A stretch of DNA of 64,000 nucleotides from Rhizomys pruinosus (taxonomy: Eukaryota; Chordata; Mammalia; Rodentia; Spalacidae), in contig VZQC01013731.1 in assembly GCA_009823505.1 (NCBI GenBank), positions 983,833 to 1,047,832 of the forward strand, read 5' to 3'. Shown here piece after piece: positions 43,563 through 55,224 of the stretch. Numbering within the stretch: position 1 is the first letter of the stretch; every line of letters starts with the position of its first letter. The notes under the pieces were generated by a model. The model was given only the letters and a program-made list of their open reading frames with translations, made no database searches and was not told the DNA's origin. Made by a program: the position numbers and the translations under genes.

Positions 43563-44515
43563 GAAAAAAAAAAACCATTACTCAGGAAGCCTTCAAATAA
43601 ATAACCGAGTGCTATACCTTAAGCTCCTAGAAAAATAAGAAGAATCTGAAACCCTAAAAAGTAAATAGTGAGAAACAATGCAGATAAGGGCAGAAATTTG
43701 TGAAGTGGAGACTAAAAGAACAATTTATAGACTAAATCAGAGTTAGTTCTTTGAAAACATAAACAAAATTGCAAACCCCTAGCCAAATTAATAGAAAAAG
43801 AGAGAAAACTCAAATTAATAAACTTGAAGATGAAAAAGAGATTACTACAGACTCCGGTGAGATGTACAGAATTCTTAGGGATGATTCCAAAATCTGGAAA
43901 GTCTAGATGAAATGGATAAATCCCTAGACATAGGTAAACAAGAGCAGTACACAGCTTAAACAGATCTGTAATCAAAGTTATCTCAAGTCCTAATAAAAAG
44001 TCTCCCGACAAAGACAAGCTCGGGACTGAGAAAGTTACTGTTGAATTTTACCAAAACTTTGAAGAAGCAGCAACAAAATTGGTGCTTCTCAGACTGTTCC
44101 ATAAAGTGGGAAGGGAAGGAACGCGGTTACATTCATTCTGTGAAGCCAGTGTTATCCTAATGGCAAAACTGAATAAAGAAACAAAAATGTAAACTATACA
44201 GGCCATTTCCCCCGATGAACGCAGATGCAAAAGTTCCCAACACAGTTCTGGCAAGCTGAATTCAAGATCGCAGTAAGATCATACACCATGATGAGGTTGG
44301 TTTAATTCTAGGGATGCAAAGCTAGTTCGAAATATGCAAATCAGTACGTATAATAGAGCACATAACTAGACTTAAGGACAGAGATTGCATGGTCATCTCC
44401 ATTGATGCAGGAAAGGCCATTGACAAACCCCTTTGTGATAAAAGCACTGAAGAAACTAGGAATAGAAAAATAAATATCTCAACATAATAAACACTGCTTA
44501 TAAAAGCCTATTGCA

Positions 44516-44889
44516 GAGTTGGGGAGATGGCTTAGCGGTTAAGAGCACTGACTGCTCTTGTAGAGGACCTGGGTTCGATTCCCAGCACCCACATGGTAGC
44601 TAAGAACCATTTTTTTTTTTTTGTCTTTTTGAGACAGGGTCTCCATGTAGCCCCAGCTGTCCTGGAACTCACTCTGTAGACCAGGCTGGCCTTATACTCA
44701 CAAAGATCCACCTGCCTCTGCCTCCCAAGTGCTAAGAACCATCTTTAAGCTGGGCATGGTGGTGCACACCTTTAATCCTAGCACTCAGGAGGGAGAGGCA
44801 AGCAGATCTCTGTGAGTTCAAGACCAGCCCGGTCTACAGAGTGAGTTCCAGGCTAGCTGGGGCTATAGAGAAACCCTGTCTCAAAAAAA
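44516..44889 (+). mobile_element. Composite SINE: B2 head joined to B1, copy C, with nested B1
   Basis: The B2 head (to CTAAGAACCATCTTTAA) is fused to a complete B1 starting GCTGGGCATGGTGGTGC. One duplication, AAAAGCCTATTRCA, flanks the whole (44502-44515 and 44890-44903). A separate B1 is nested at 44611-44730. Without it the B2-B1 junction is the same as at 45832-46091. Confidence 0.85.
44611..44730 (-). repeat. B1 SINE, reverse, nested, 5'-truncated
   Basis: Target duplication GCTAAGAACCAT (44599-44610 and 44731-44742). Confidence 0.94.
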
Positions 44890-45162
44890 AAAAGCCTATT
44901 ACAAACATTATATTAAACGTGGAAAATCAGAGAACATTTCCTCTGAAATCTGGAAGGAAACAAGAATGCCAACTCTCTACTCTCTAATTACTGCTTAAAG
45001 TCTTTGAACAATTTGACAAGAAATAAATAGGAAACGGAGAAGGCAAATTATTTCTATTTGTAGATGACATGATCCTATACCTAACAGCCCATAGAAACTC
45101 CACCAGACATTTCTTAGATTTGATAAATTCATTCAGCAAAGTAGCAGGATATAAAATCAGCA

Positions 45163-45366
45163 TGGGCTGGAGAGATTGCCTGTTAGTTAAGAGCACTGTT
45201 CGCTCTTATAGAGAATCCAGGTTCAATTTCCAGCATCCACATGGCAGCTAACAACTGTCCATAATTCCAGCTCTAGGGGATCTGATGCCCTCTTCTGGCC
45301 TCCACAGGGGATTGCACACATGCCTGCAATACATTCATACTCATAAAAATAATTTTAAAAACCAGT
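45163..45366 (+). repeat. B2 SINE, older form
   Basis: Perfect duplication ATATAAAATCAGCA (45149-45162 and 45367-45380). Lacks the 17-bp internal duplication. Confidence 0.95.
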
Positions 45367-45831
45367 ATATAAAATCAGCAGGTTTTTTTTTATATAACAA
45401 CAATGAACATGCTAAGAAAGAAATAAAGGCAAAAATCGGATTCACAATAGGTTCAAAAAGAATACCTAAGAATAAACCTAACTGAAGAGGTGAGAGAGTT
45501 CTATGATACGAATTTTAAGAGCCTGAAGAAACAAACTGAAGACACTTGAAAATAAAAAGACTTCCAGTGCTCATGAATTGACAGATTCAATATTGTAAAA
45601 ATAGCAATCAGTACCCAAAGTGATTTAGATTCAAAAAATCACCACCAATATCTCAATGACATTCTTCAAAGAACTAGAAAAGACATGCTGAAATGCAGAT
45701 GGAGATGCAAAGACCCGAATAGCCAAGGCAATGCTTAGGAGAAAGAACGGCACCGGAGCTTTAAACCAGCATGGGGTTGGCAGAAAAACAGACTTGTAGA
45801 CTCAAAAGAATAGTATTAGAACACAGAAATA

Positions 45832-46091
45832 GGAGCCGGAGAGATGGCTCTGTGGTTAAGAGCACCAATCGCTCTTGCAAAGGACCCGGGTTTGATTCCC
45901 GGCACCTGCATGGTGACTAAGAACTGTTTTAGGACAGGCATGGTGGCACATGCCTTTGATCCTAGTACTCAGGAGGCAGAGGCAGGGGGATCTCTGTGCA
46001 TTCAAGGCCAGCCTAGTCTACAGAGTGAGTTCCAGGCCAGCTGGGGCTACAGGGAGACCCTGTCTCAAAAAAAAAAAAAAAAAAATACAAC
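45832..46091 (+). mobile_element. Composite SINE: B2 head joined to B1, copy D
   Basis: The B2 head ends CTAAGAACTGTTTTAGGA and continues as CAGGCATGGTGGCACATGCC of a complete B1. Target duplication AACACAGAAATA (45820-45831 and 46092-46103) encloses both parts. The junction lies within about 1 nt of copy C. Confidence 0.87.
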
Positions 46092-46574
46092 AACACAGAA
46101 ATAAAGCCACATAAACTAAACCCTATAGCACATATAGAAAAGTTAAACTCATACATATTTCTCACTAAAGCTTTTAAACTCCTCTAGGAAATAAAAAATC
46201 TCGATGTACAAGCATAGTCAAGGCCTTTCAGAAAAGGACTCCAACAGCATAGCAAATAATTTCAAGAACTGACAAAAGGGATTACATGAAATTAAAAGGC
46301 TTTTGCACAGCGCAAGGAACAATCAACAGAGTGAATAGGTAGCACACAGAATGGCAAAAAATTGCCAAGAACACATAGGAGAGAGGATTAATATCTAAAA
46401 TATATAAAGAGCTACCAAAATTAAACACATGCAGATACACAAAATCCCCAAATCATTACATCAATAAAATGGCCAATGAACTGAAAGACACTTCCCAAAA
46501 GAAAAAAATACGAATAATAAATACTCTTAAAAATGTTTAACATCTTTTGCAATTAGAGAAATGCAAATTAACAC

Positions 46575-47300
46575 TGGTTTGAATGTGTGTGTGTATGTGT
46601 ATATGTGTGTGTGTGCATTTTCAAATGAAGTTATGCTACATGGAATGATAATGCTAACCCCTGAAATTGATTATCTAATAAAAACCCCAGGCCAGTAGGG
46701 AAACTTCCCTTCAGATTGTTGGTCAGAGTACTCAGACTCCATAAACAATACAGCCTGTCCAGACCTTGAAGTTAAGAACCTTTGCTGACGACACCACACA
46801 CTTTGAACACAAAGTTTGGAGGAATTGAGCTGGAATCGACCTGGAAAACACTCCCTGAGGACCAGCTCTTAGCATTGGAATGTGTTTTGCAAGTTGCCAA
46901 GGGAGAAAAATTAATGAATGATCCTATCCAGCTGTAAAGTCTGTGAACCACAAAATGACTAGCCATGCAAAATGTCCTAATTTTGCAACATTTGCAGTTT
47001 TATCTGGGAGGTAACCAGCAACTATCTAATTGGAGGACTTAAGACCTCCTCAATAGGATGGAAATCATGCCTGGTATTATAACCCTAGCCAATACCCTTG
47101 GCTGGAGAGGTCATAGACACCAGAGGAGAACCTATGATGGCCATTTCCCCAAACCAATACAACTTCTAAATATAGTCTAAAAACTTATTCTCGACTAATT
47201 GAATTTTTGTCCATTTCATACAAAACATCTTAATTAACTTTATACTCCCCACACCAACTGGACCCCCCATAGCCTGCCCCATCAGATTTCACACATTCCG
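46575..47300. repeat. Insertion in L1, unassigned, with (GT)n
   Basis: L1 ORF2 text breaks at GAGAAATGCAAATT (46570) and resumes near 47700. A (GT)n lies at about 46585-46614. The rest reads like a dispersed rodent repeat that I cannot name. Confidence 0.45.
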
Positions 47301-47692
47301 TCATATATGTTAAGGTTTATCAAGTCAAGTAAGTATATCCAGATGTCTGTCAGTGCAAGTTCATCCACTGGGGTCTAGTCGGCCTATCTAGAGTCTCTTA
47401 CTTAAAGAAGATCGGCTCTTCCCCACCCAGTAGTAATCAGCTGCCAATAATTTTTTGGCTAAGATTGCAGTCTGCTGCACATTTCCATAGTTCTAGGTTG
47501 GGTTTTTTGTCTGCTTGAGTTTGCATGGGTCTTATGCATGCTGTCGCCATTGCTGTAGGTTCTTATGAGCAAGGCCCCAGGAGCCTGTAAGACTCTATTT
47601 CCATATGGTCAAGCACCTCTTACCCTGGCTCTTTCAGTCTTTCTACCCCCTCTTCTTCAGTGGTTTCTGACCCCTGGGTGGGTGAAGCTTAC
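47301..47692 (-). mobile_element. L1 3' UTR fragment, reverse, inside the plus-strand L1
   Basis: GCATGGGTCTTATGCATGCT, CCCTGGCTCTTTCAGTCTTT and CTACCCCCTCTTCTTCAG are antisense to the rodent L1 3' UTR. Its orientation opposes the host L1. Confidence 0.6.
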
Positions 47693-48035
47693 TATAGGAG
47701 TCCTGCAAATCAAAATCACTTTAAGATTTCATCTTTCCCAAGTCAGATTGGCTAAAATCAAGAGAACGAATGATACTAAGTGTTGGAGAGAATGTAGGGA
47801 AAGGGGAAAACTCATTCACCAATGATGGGATTGCAAACTCATACTACCATTATGGAAAGCAGTATGGAAAACTCTTTTAAAAACTAAAAATAAACCTACT
47901 ATATGATCTGGTCACACCACTCCTTGGCATATACCCAAAGGACTCATCTGACTACAGAGATACTTGTTCATACGTGTTTGTTGCTGCCTTTTTCACAACA
48001 GCTAAGAAATGGAAGCAACCTAAAAACTTATTCTT

Positions 48036-48201
48036 TTTTTAAATATTTTTTAAATTTTTTATTTATTTCTGTATATGTATGAATGTACTGTCTGAGAGAT
48101 GGCCTAGTGGTTAAGAGCACCGACTGCTCTTACAGAGGACCCGGGTTCGATCCCCAGCACCTACATGGCAGCCGAGAACTGTCTGAAACTCCAATTCCAG
48201 G
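48036..48201. repeat. B2 SINE with internal inversion (twin-priming type)
   Basis: 48036-48093 is the reverse-oriented 3' tail (ending GAATGTACTGTCT). It is joined directly to the forward-oriented head (48094-48201, GAGAGATGGCCTAGTGG onward). The duplication AAAACTTATTCTT flanks it (48023-48035 and 48202-48214). Confidence 0.85.
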
Positions 48202-48214
48202 AAAACTTATTCTT

Positions 48215-48372
48215 GCCAGGCGTGGTAGTGCATGTGTTTAATCCTAGCACTTGGGAGGCAGAGGCAGGCAGATCTTTGTGAGTTCAAGGCCAGCCTGGTC
48301 TACAGAGTGAGTTCCAGGACAGCTGGGGCTACAGGGAGACCCTGTCTCGAAAAGAACAACAACAACAACAAA
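48215..48372 (+). repeat. B1 SINE
   Basis: GCCAGGCGTGGTAGTGCATG to CCCTGTCTCGAAAAG, with a CAA-rich tail. It reuses the same target: the middle AAAACTTATTCTT and a right copy at 48373-48386. Confidence 0.95.
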
Positions 48373-48964
48373 AAAACCTTATTCTTAAACCCACAGATGA
48401 GTGTAGCTCTCAACCCTCATCAAAGAAGCTTCTTTTTCCAACAGATGGAGACAAATACAGAGAGCCACATCTGGCCCAATTGCAGAGAATAAGTCACCTT
48501 GGGGTGCCTGGCCCCAATTGATACATCTAAATTGCAAGCCCTATACCCCAGGCTCAGGTAGTAATGCAGAAGCAGAGGCAGAAAGATTATAAGATCCAGA
48601 GAACCAAGATTGTTAGATAGTGTCTTTGAGACATGACAGGGAAGCTACACTTTTGAAATCACAAAAATATGGTCGCCTAAACAAGACATGCCAATATGGA
48701 TGGGGGAAATTTCACAAGGCCCCACTTCTAGATGAACAACTATGGGAAACAGATGGTTGCTTAGAGAAGAGTCTATTTTTCTTCAAGGATAAGCCCCCTG
48801 TTAGGTTATCCAATCCCAAGTGGTCAGCCCTAAAACACAAACATGCTAGCACCCCTAAATGGGCTCAATAGGTTGTTTATATATTTTTAATTATTTTACT
48901 GAGGGGAAAGGGAGGGGTAGAAATGATATAAATCCCGTACTCATGGATGAAACTCTCAAACAAT

Positions 48965-49690
48965 GTTTTGAAATTCATCTCACCTTAATCAGAATCAATT
49001 TTTCTTTATAACCCAAGAAAAGTTATCAAGAAAACAAAAGACAACCAGTGCTGGCGAGGATGTGGGGAAAGACCAGCACTCATTCACTAGTGATGAGATG
49101 TAGACCTGTGGAGCCCCTATGGAAAAAATGAATGGAGAACTACTGTATGACCCACATAATTCACTCGGGTACATAGCTGAAGGACTCTAAGCATACCATA
49201 GCATACTACATGCTACATGCTACATGCTACCACTATTGCTACATTGTTCACAATAGGCAGTAAATGGAACCAGACCACATGTCCACCAAGAGAGGAGTGG
49301 ATAAAGAAAATGTGAAATCATGACATATTCAGAAAAAATGGATGGCATTGGAAATCATTATATGAAGTCAAATAACCAGACTCAGAAAGACAAATACTGC
49401 ATGTTTGTCTACCATAAGCAGAATCTAGTTTTAAAAATCTTATACACTGCTATATATATGCATATATATGAATGTATATAAAGGAGCTTATGATAGGGGA
49501 TGAAGGGATCTCAAGGAGGAGGAAGAAAGGGTAATAGAATACATGTGACATGAGAGAGGGAAGGAGCCAGGGAGGGAGGAGAATGAAGGAGACAGAGTAT
49601 CTGACATATATGTTCGAAAATGCCACAATGAAGCCCATAACTTCATATAGCAATCTTAAAAACTTAATAAAATCTAAAAGTGCTGTAACA
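48965..49690 (+). mobile_element. Second old L1 3' end fragment
   Basis: GCTGGCGAGGATGTGGGGAA, CATTGTTCACAATAGGCAGT, CACATGTCCACCAAGAG and AAATACTGCATGTTTGTC repeat the ORF2-end order already passed at 47695-48022. This is a separate insertion. A purine-rich tract and A-rich end follow. Confidence 0.8.
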
Positions 49691-49879
49691 AATAAAAATA
49701 AAACAAAATAGATCATATGTATAGTCATTACACACTGAACTACAATAAAATGAGGGAACATTGTAGTCAAAAACTATCAAGTGATTCATTGTAAAAGCTT
49801 TGTTAGAGATGAGTGAGGTGAGATCTTCAATGCTAGATGCAATGGAGGACGTCCAGCCATTTGGAGTTTCAAATACAGC

Positions 49880-50105
49880 CATCTGCCCTTATCCAAGGCT
49901 CTGATATGAGTGGTTTCAGCAACTGAGATCAATAATAGTCTGAAAATGTTTAGTGGAAAAGTCCAGAGATAAACCGTTCATAAGCTTGAACTTGCATGCT
50001 GTTCTGAGTGGCTTAACCAAACGCTATACTATTCTGCCTGGGTTATGAACTGTCCCTTTCTTCATATAGTAGCAGTCTTGATTATCTGATATATGGATAG
50101 ATCAC
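49880..50105 (+). mobile_element. Tigger-like DNA transposon fragment
   Basis: CTGAAAATGTTTAGTGGAAA, AGTCCAGAGATAAACCGTTC, GCTGTTCTGAGTGGC and GTCTTGATTATCTGATATA follow the 5' region of an old mammalian Tigger family. Confidence 0.6.
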
Positions 50106-50190
50106 AGAGCTTATTTTCAAGTAATTCTTATGTAACTAAAAAAATGGATTTGGATATGTGGAATTAAAGCTACGGAAGCTGTCTTTAAGT

Positions 50191-50191
<1 letters not shown>

Positions 50192-50237
<46 letters not shown>
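50192..50237. repeat. (TTTA)n microsatellite
   Basis: About 11 TTTA units. Confidence 0.95.
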
Positions 50238-50239
<2 letters not shown>

Positions 50240-50339
50240 AGGGATTCTACAATACAATGACACAGTTGTTTGCAGATAACAATGATGTTACTCAGTATGT
50301 CATACAATTAAGTAATTGGTGCATTTTGCAAGTATCTAT

Positions 50340-51245
50340 GTCCAAATTTTGAACAACCCAAGGTTCCCATAGTCCAGTTGGAGAAGCTTGTATGCACAGG
50401 CATGTTGATCAATCAGGTGTCCAGACTATATTCCTAGAGTCTCATGATTCACCCCTATCTCTCCACAGCCCTTACAATCTACCACGCCTCCTCTTCCGCA
50501 GTTTGTTCCCTAGGCTTTGGGAAAGGGGCACAAGTGGGTGAGAAGAAAACAGTCTAATTTCTTTGGAGTTGTCATTTTGGACTCCGGTCTGTTCAGTTTG
50601 TTTCCCTTCACGGATTGACAGCTTTCACAGTGATACCCTTTTCAGTCATACTAACAAAGCTCAAGCTATTGGATGTACAGGCATTTAAGCAGTACCACTT
50701 ATTGTGTCAAGCTAAGCTGTGAGCATAGACACAGATGCTTGGATGGTATGCTAATCCGCAAACTGTGGTTTCTCTATAAAGGGTGACAAGTTCTTATTGT
50801 GGCTTATAACATCGCCTAACCACTAGAGGACATAAGCTTGTGGCATCCGCTGTGAGTTATTCCTCCAAGGAGAGAGCTAATAGCCAAATAGTTTTGGGAT
50901 ATAATATAGACACTTGGCTGCCACTGTTGCACTGTATCTCCAGGCTGTTGAGGTGTAGCTGATATTTTCGGAGGAGTCTTGTTTGTCTCAGGGAGACCAA
51001 TATTTTGCTGTATTGCTGTAGTGGCCTTTGGTAACGCTCTCTAGCATTTCAGAGGCCAGTTGTACGCTAGCAGGTGACGTCTCATAACATTTTTCATGCT
51101 CACACCAGGTCTTCGACAACAGGGACTTACTGCCTTTCTCCTTGCATATGTCCCATTTATAGGCAAAAGGCCTTTATAATTTGGGGGGGGGCGGGTTTGA
51201 ATCCCCTAGCCAACATCTCCTAGGCAGAATAATTCATTGCTGATG
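50340..51245 (-). mobile_element. L1-type 3' UTR (Lx-like), copy 2, reverse
   Basis: This is the reverse complement of 21962-22830. CTTCCGCAGTTTGTTCCC with CTAGGCTTTGGGAAAGGG matches 22660-22710; GGCCTTTGGTAACGCTCTCT matches about 22145-22185; CTAGCCAACATCTCCTAGGC matches about 21980. Confidence 0.65.
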
Positions 51246-52669
51246 TCAGAGCTTTCCTGTAGTAATATATTTTGCTTAATTACACAACTTATAAACACTT
51301 TACTATTGAATTTGGCTCTAGATAGAGAAATATTCTTTCACAGTTCCTATGCCTATCAATCAGTTAATACGTTGTGCCTGTTTTATAGGAAATTACCACC
51401 GTAACAATTGGCTTTAGTTTACAGTTTGGGAGTGGTTTCATTACCATCCTGTTTTTCTTTTTTCAAAAAAAAAGAAAAAAAAAGGGGGGGTGGGAGAGGT
51501 AGGAAGGTTTCTCAGCATTAGGGTCCATTATTAACAGTCAACCCCAATATTATTCAGAGAGATGCTCAGTGACCATGTCTCAGGCAGTCTGATGTTCCTC
51601 ATTCCTTAGTGTTCAGATGGGTCAACCTCTCTGCTGACATTCCCCAGTTCATCCTGCACAGCCATAAGTTGTATGTTTTCAGGCATTTAGATTGGTGACT
51701 TTTACCTGTGGGAACATAAAATTCTCCTCCCATTGTTATTTTCAAGATCAGAAAAATTGAAAATTTATCAATAGGATTGAAACACAGAGTTTTCCATTTG
51801 TATCCCAGAAAGGATAGTACCCCACCTTCCCCCTCCCTTTTTTTTTTTTTTTGACCTATAGATGCCTAAGTTGTATTACACATACACATAAGCAGGGGCC
51901 AAGGCATAAGCTTTCATTACATTTACCCAAACTGGTTCTCAATGACTGTATGCTACTTATTTGGGAAGGAAATTTAAGCTTAGTTCCTTTAACTTGTCCT
52001 ACAAGTAAAGAAAGTGTTATAATGTGATATTGTGTTATTCAGAAAAAATATATAGGCCATTTGTATACCTTAACCCGATACAAATTATAAATAAGACCAA
52101 TTAACATTTTATATTCCCTGTGGGCTGGGACACAACTGCTTGCAAATTGGTTTTATATGCAGGAATCTTGTGCTGGGAAAAAAGAAAAGGAGCTAGATAC
52201 TGACATTTGAATTAACTGGGAATATAAAATGCTAGTTGTTTTATTCATAGTTAGTATTGGGTTGGGCTCTATATTTTTCTGAAATACACAACATCACAGT
52301 GTAACACTTTCTTTTACTTGTAGGACAATTTAAAAGAATTAAGCTTAAATTTTTACTTACCAAATAAGTAGAAGTCTTAGTCCAGTCATAAAGCGTTAAA
52401 GAGCAAAGTGTTTATTGGGTAAAATTTATTTAGCAGGTTCTCAACTCTGCCCAAGCTTTATCCACCAAGTATAGGATATTTCAATGGCTTAGTGAATTGT
52501 TTAGATTAATTAAATTTAGGTGTAGGTTTTGGTGGAAATGGTAATACAATTGAACCAATCGGGAATATATATAAAATGTCTTTAAGTTTTGTACTATCCC
52601 AAGGGGAAGGATGAGTGCAAAGAACTGTGATATTTTTTGAGAGAGAGAAAACAGATTCAAATAACTTTC
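51246..52669. other. Spacer with a short L1-tail-like piece
   Basis: 52125-52185 (TGCTTGCAAATTGGTTTTAT) resembles 22840-22890 in forward orientation. Purine and T-runs lie at 51466-51490 and 51838-51852. The rest is unassigned. Confidence 0.4.
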
Positions 52670-52909
52670 TTTTTTTATATATTTATTTCTGTATGTGTAT
52701 GAATGTACTGTCTGCATGCAAGTGTGTGCACCAGTGTTGTGCAATGCCGCAGAGGTCAGAAGAGGGTGTCGGATTCTCCTGGAACTGGAGTTCTCCTGGA
52801 ATTGGAGTTTCAGACGGTTCTGGGCCGCCATGTGGGTGCTGGGGATCAAACCTGGGTCCTCTGTAAGAGCGGATGGCTCTTTTAACCGCTAGGCCATCTC
52901 TCCAGCCCC
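52670..52909 (-). repeat. B2 SINE with 17-bp internal duplication, reverse
   Basis: Full length; perfect target duplication TCAAATAACTTTC (52657-52669 and 52910-52922). Confidence 0.97.
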
Positions 52910-52922
52910 TCAAATAACTTTC

Positions 52923-53400
52923 ATTATACACTGTCTTATTATTCCAGTTTGTCATTAGTTACTGTTGTTAATTGGCCAACTTGTAATTTTAACTTTGTTA
53001 TAGGCATGAATATGTAGAAAAAATCTTGTCGTGTATAGGGCTTGGTACTGACTGTGTTTGATGAATCCACTGGAGGTCTTAGAATGTATCCCCCTCAGAT
53101 AAGAGGGGCCTGCTATAAATAAAGAATATCGTAGCATAATTATGTACCAAGTATCTTACACAACACATTCATACTAAAACTTGAGTTTTATATATGCTGT
53201 TCAAATTTAGTTAAGCTTCTTGTATCTTTCTTTGCTAAATCTGGCAACTCTAGACATGTCTTCATTGTTTTGCTTTCATTTAATTTGCACTTAATTGTAT
53301 TTGTTAACATAAACAAAAGGATCAAGCCATGTTGGAAATCTACCTGTCAATTATAGCCAGAGGTTGCCTGAGTATATATGTTTGATAAAAAAAAAAATCA
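52923..53400. other. AT-rich spacer
   Basis: No supportable feature. Confidence 0.4.
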
Positions 53401-53403
53401 ATG

Positions 53404-53640
53404 AGGGCTGGAGAGATGGCCTAGCGGTTAAGAGCACAGGTTGCTCTTGCAGAGGACCCAGGTTCGATCCCCAGCACCCCCCATTGCGGCTGAGCACCGT
53501 CTTTAACTCCAGTTCCAGGGGAATCCAACACCCTCTTCTGACCTCCGTGGCATTGCATGACATGGGTGCATAAACCTACATGCAGACATTACATTCATAC
53601 ACATAAAAATAAATAAAAAATTTTTAAATGTTAAAAAAAT
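53404..53640 (+). repeat. B2 SINE, single-block form
   Basis: Reads CTTTAACTCCAGTTCCAGG once, so the 17-bp duplication is absent. Imperfect flanks with ATCAATGA on both sides. Confidence 0.93.
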
Positions 53641-53907
53641 TTAAAAATATCAATGAAATGATCCTATGAGAATCAATTATCTACATGAAATTTCAAGTGA
53701 AAATGATTACATATTTTATTATTGTTTATAAATTTTATGCTGTACATCTCTTGTATCAGAAAAATTTGTAATAAATTAATGTGTTTGTATACGTGCATGT
53801 ATAATACTTATATTAAGTTTAGAGACTAGTTGCTAAATATTCACTAGAAAACACTAGACATTAAGAGAGTTATGAACCACTGCAGGATTGCATACCAATT
53901 CACTTTT

Positions 53908-54161
53908 TTTATATTAAATTTTTTTAAAATTTTATTTATTTCGGTATGTGTATGAATGTACTGTCTGCATGCAAGTCTGTGCACCCGTGTCGTGCAATGC
54001 CGCGGAGGTCAGAAGAGGGTCTCGGATTCCGCTGGAACTGGAGTTCTCCTGGAATTGGAGTTTCAGACTGTTCTCGGCCGCCATATGGGTGCTGGGGATC
54101 GAACCCGGGTCCTCTGTAAGAGCGGTCGGCGCTCTTAACCGCTAGGCCATCTCTCCAGCCC
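53908..54161 (-). repeat. B2 SINE, reverse; left arm of inverted pair
   Basis: Full length, with the 17-bp duplication. Perfect duplication CCAATTCACTTTT (53895-53907 and 54162-54174). Confidence 0.97.
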
Positions 54162-54190
54162 CCAATTCACTTTTAAAATACTGTCCTTTC

Positions 54191-54429
54191 TTAGCCTAGC
54201 GGTTAAGAGCACCGACTGCTCTTACAGAGGACCCGGGTTCGATCCCCAGCACCCATATGGCGGCCGAGAACAGTCTGAAACTCCAATTCCAGGAGAACTC
54301 CAGTTCCAGGGGAATCCGAGACCCTCTTCTGACCTCCGCGGCACTGCACGACACGGGTGCACAAACCTACATGCAGACAGTACATTCATACACATTCAAA
54401 AATAAATAAAATTAAAAAAAAATTTTTTT
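54191..54429 (+). repeat. B2 SINE, forward; right arm of inverted pair
   Basis: Begins at CCTAGCGGTTAAGAGCAC, so the first bases are missing. Duplication AAATACTGTCCTTTC lies on both sides (54176-54190 and 54430-54444). Confidence 0.96.
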
Positions 54430-54444
54430 AAATACTGTCCTTTC

Positions 54445-55224
54445 AAACGAAGCTTTTCTACCCCACCCTCTGCCAACTGCCATCTGCCCTGTCAAACCTA
54501 GGGCAGGTCAAGGTCAGGACCCCAATGAGTAACAAACAGAGCTCACACTAGGAGCAATCAGTCATCCCCAAAGCATGCTAGCACAAGCAATAGAAATAGT
54601 CCCTGCTTGAAGAAGGAAGGAAAAGCTTCCCTCCCTAACCCCGGCCCACCATCTCTGTGAGTCCCAATCCAATGATCTCAGGATCACACATCCATGCCTG
54701 CTTCCACCGAACCACCCACCAGAGCTGAGAAGCATGTCTGGGTGCCATCAGGTTCTGACACATAGATCTTATAACCCCAAGCAGAGAGCATGCCCACTCT
54801 TGCTGGAGTAGCATTACATCTCCAACAACTGCAGCTGCCAAGCCGACCACGCCTGCTTTGGCTGCTTCATTGTGATCCGGAGGCCACATGGACTGTGCTT
54901 AGTTAGGGCAGCCTAAGGCCCCAGAGTCCCTCTGCACCAACACCATTAAACACAGGAAGAACAGAAGTTAGACAATGAGGTGACGTCTTTGGTCCCTCAG
55001 GTCCCTGGAGAGGCACATTGGCAAGGACAGAAAGGAAGACAAGCTGGAACTCCAAACCAGATGCCTGGAAAGAGCCAGGGGCTCCAGACAGACCCAGTTC
55101 CCACGTTCCAGACCCTCCCTAGCTCCCGCCCAGTCCTCAAGCCACACGCTTGCTTTGTGTTAGCAAGTACCAGGAGTGCGCAACAACAGTGCAGAGCAGA
55201 CAAAGCCTGGCGCTTATCCACCCC
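54445..55224. other. Spacer, nothing recognised
   Basis: The 175-codon ORF at 54980-55507 crosses simple repeat and B2 and is not a gene. Confidence 0.4.

Larger units (their letters stand above)
39559..48960 (+). mobile_element. Old L1 (Lx-like), many pieces, invaded by SINEs
   Basis: Pieces run in order on the plus strand. They comprise a 5' region and ORF1-like segments (about 39559-41455 and 41690-41890). ORF2 follows (about 42775-43020, 43570-44501, 44904-45148, 45381-45819, 46104-46570 and 47695-48022), then the 3' UTR (48387-48960). ORF1 pieces give a charged coiled-coil-like translation. ORF2 pieces carry GCAGGAAAGGCCATTGACAA and the RT active-site codons for FVDDM (45057-45071). The 3' UTR has the rodent L1 block TTATCCAATCCCAAGTGGTC followed by AGCCCTAAAA. 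All frames are broken. Whether the first 1.5 kb is truly its 5' end is an inference. Confidence 0.75.
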
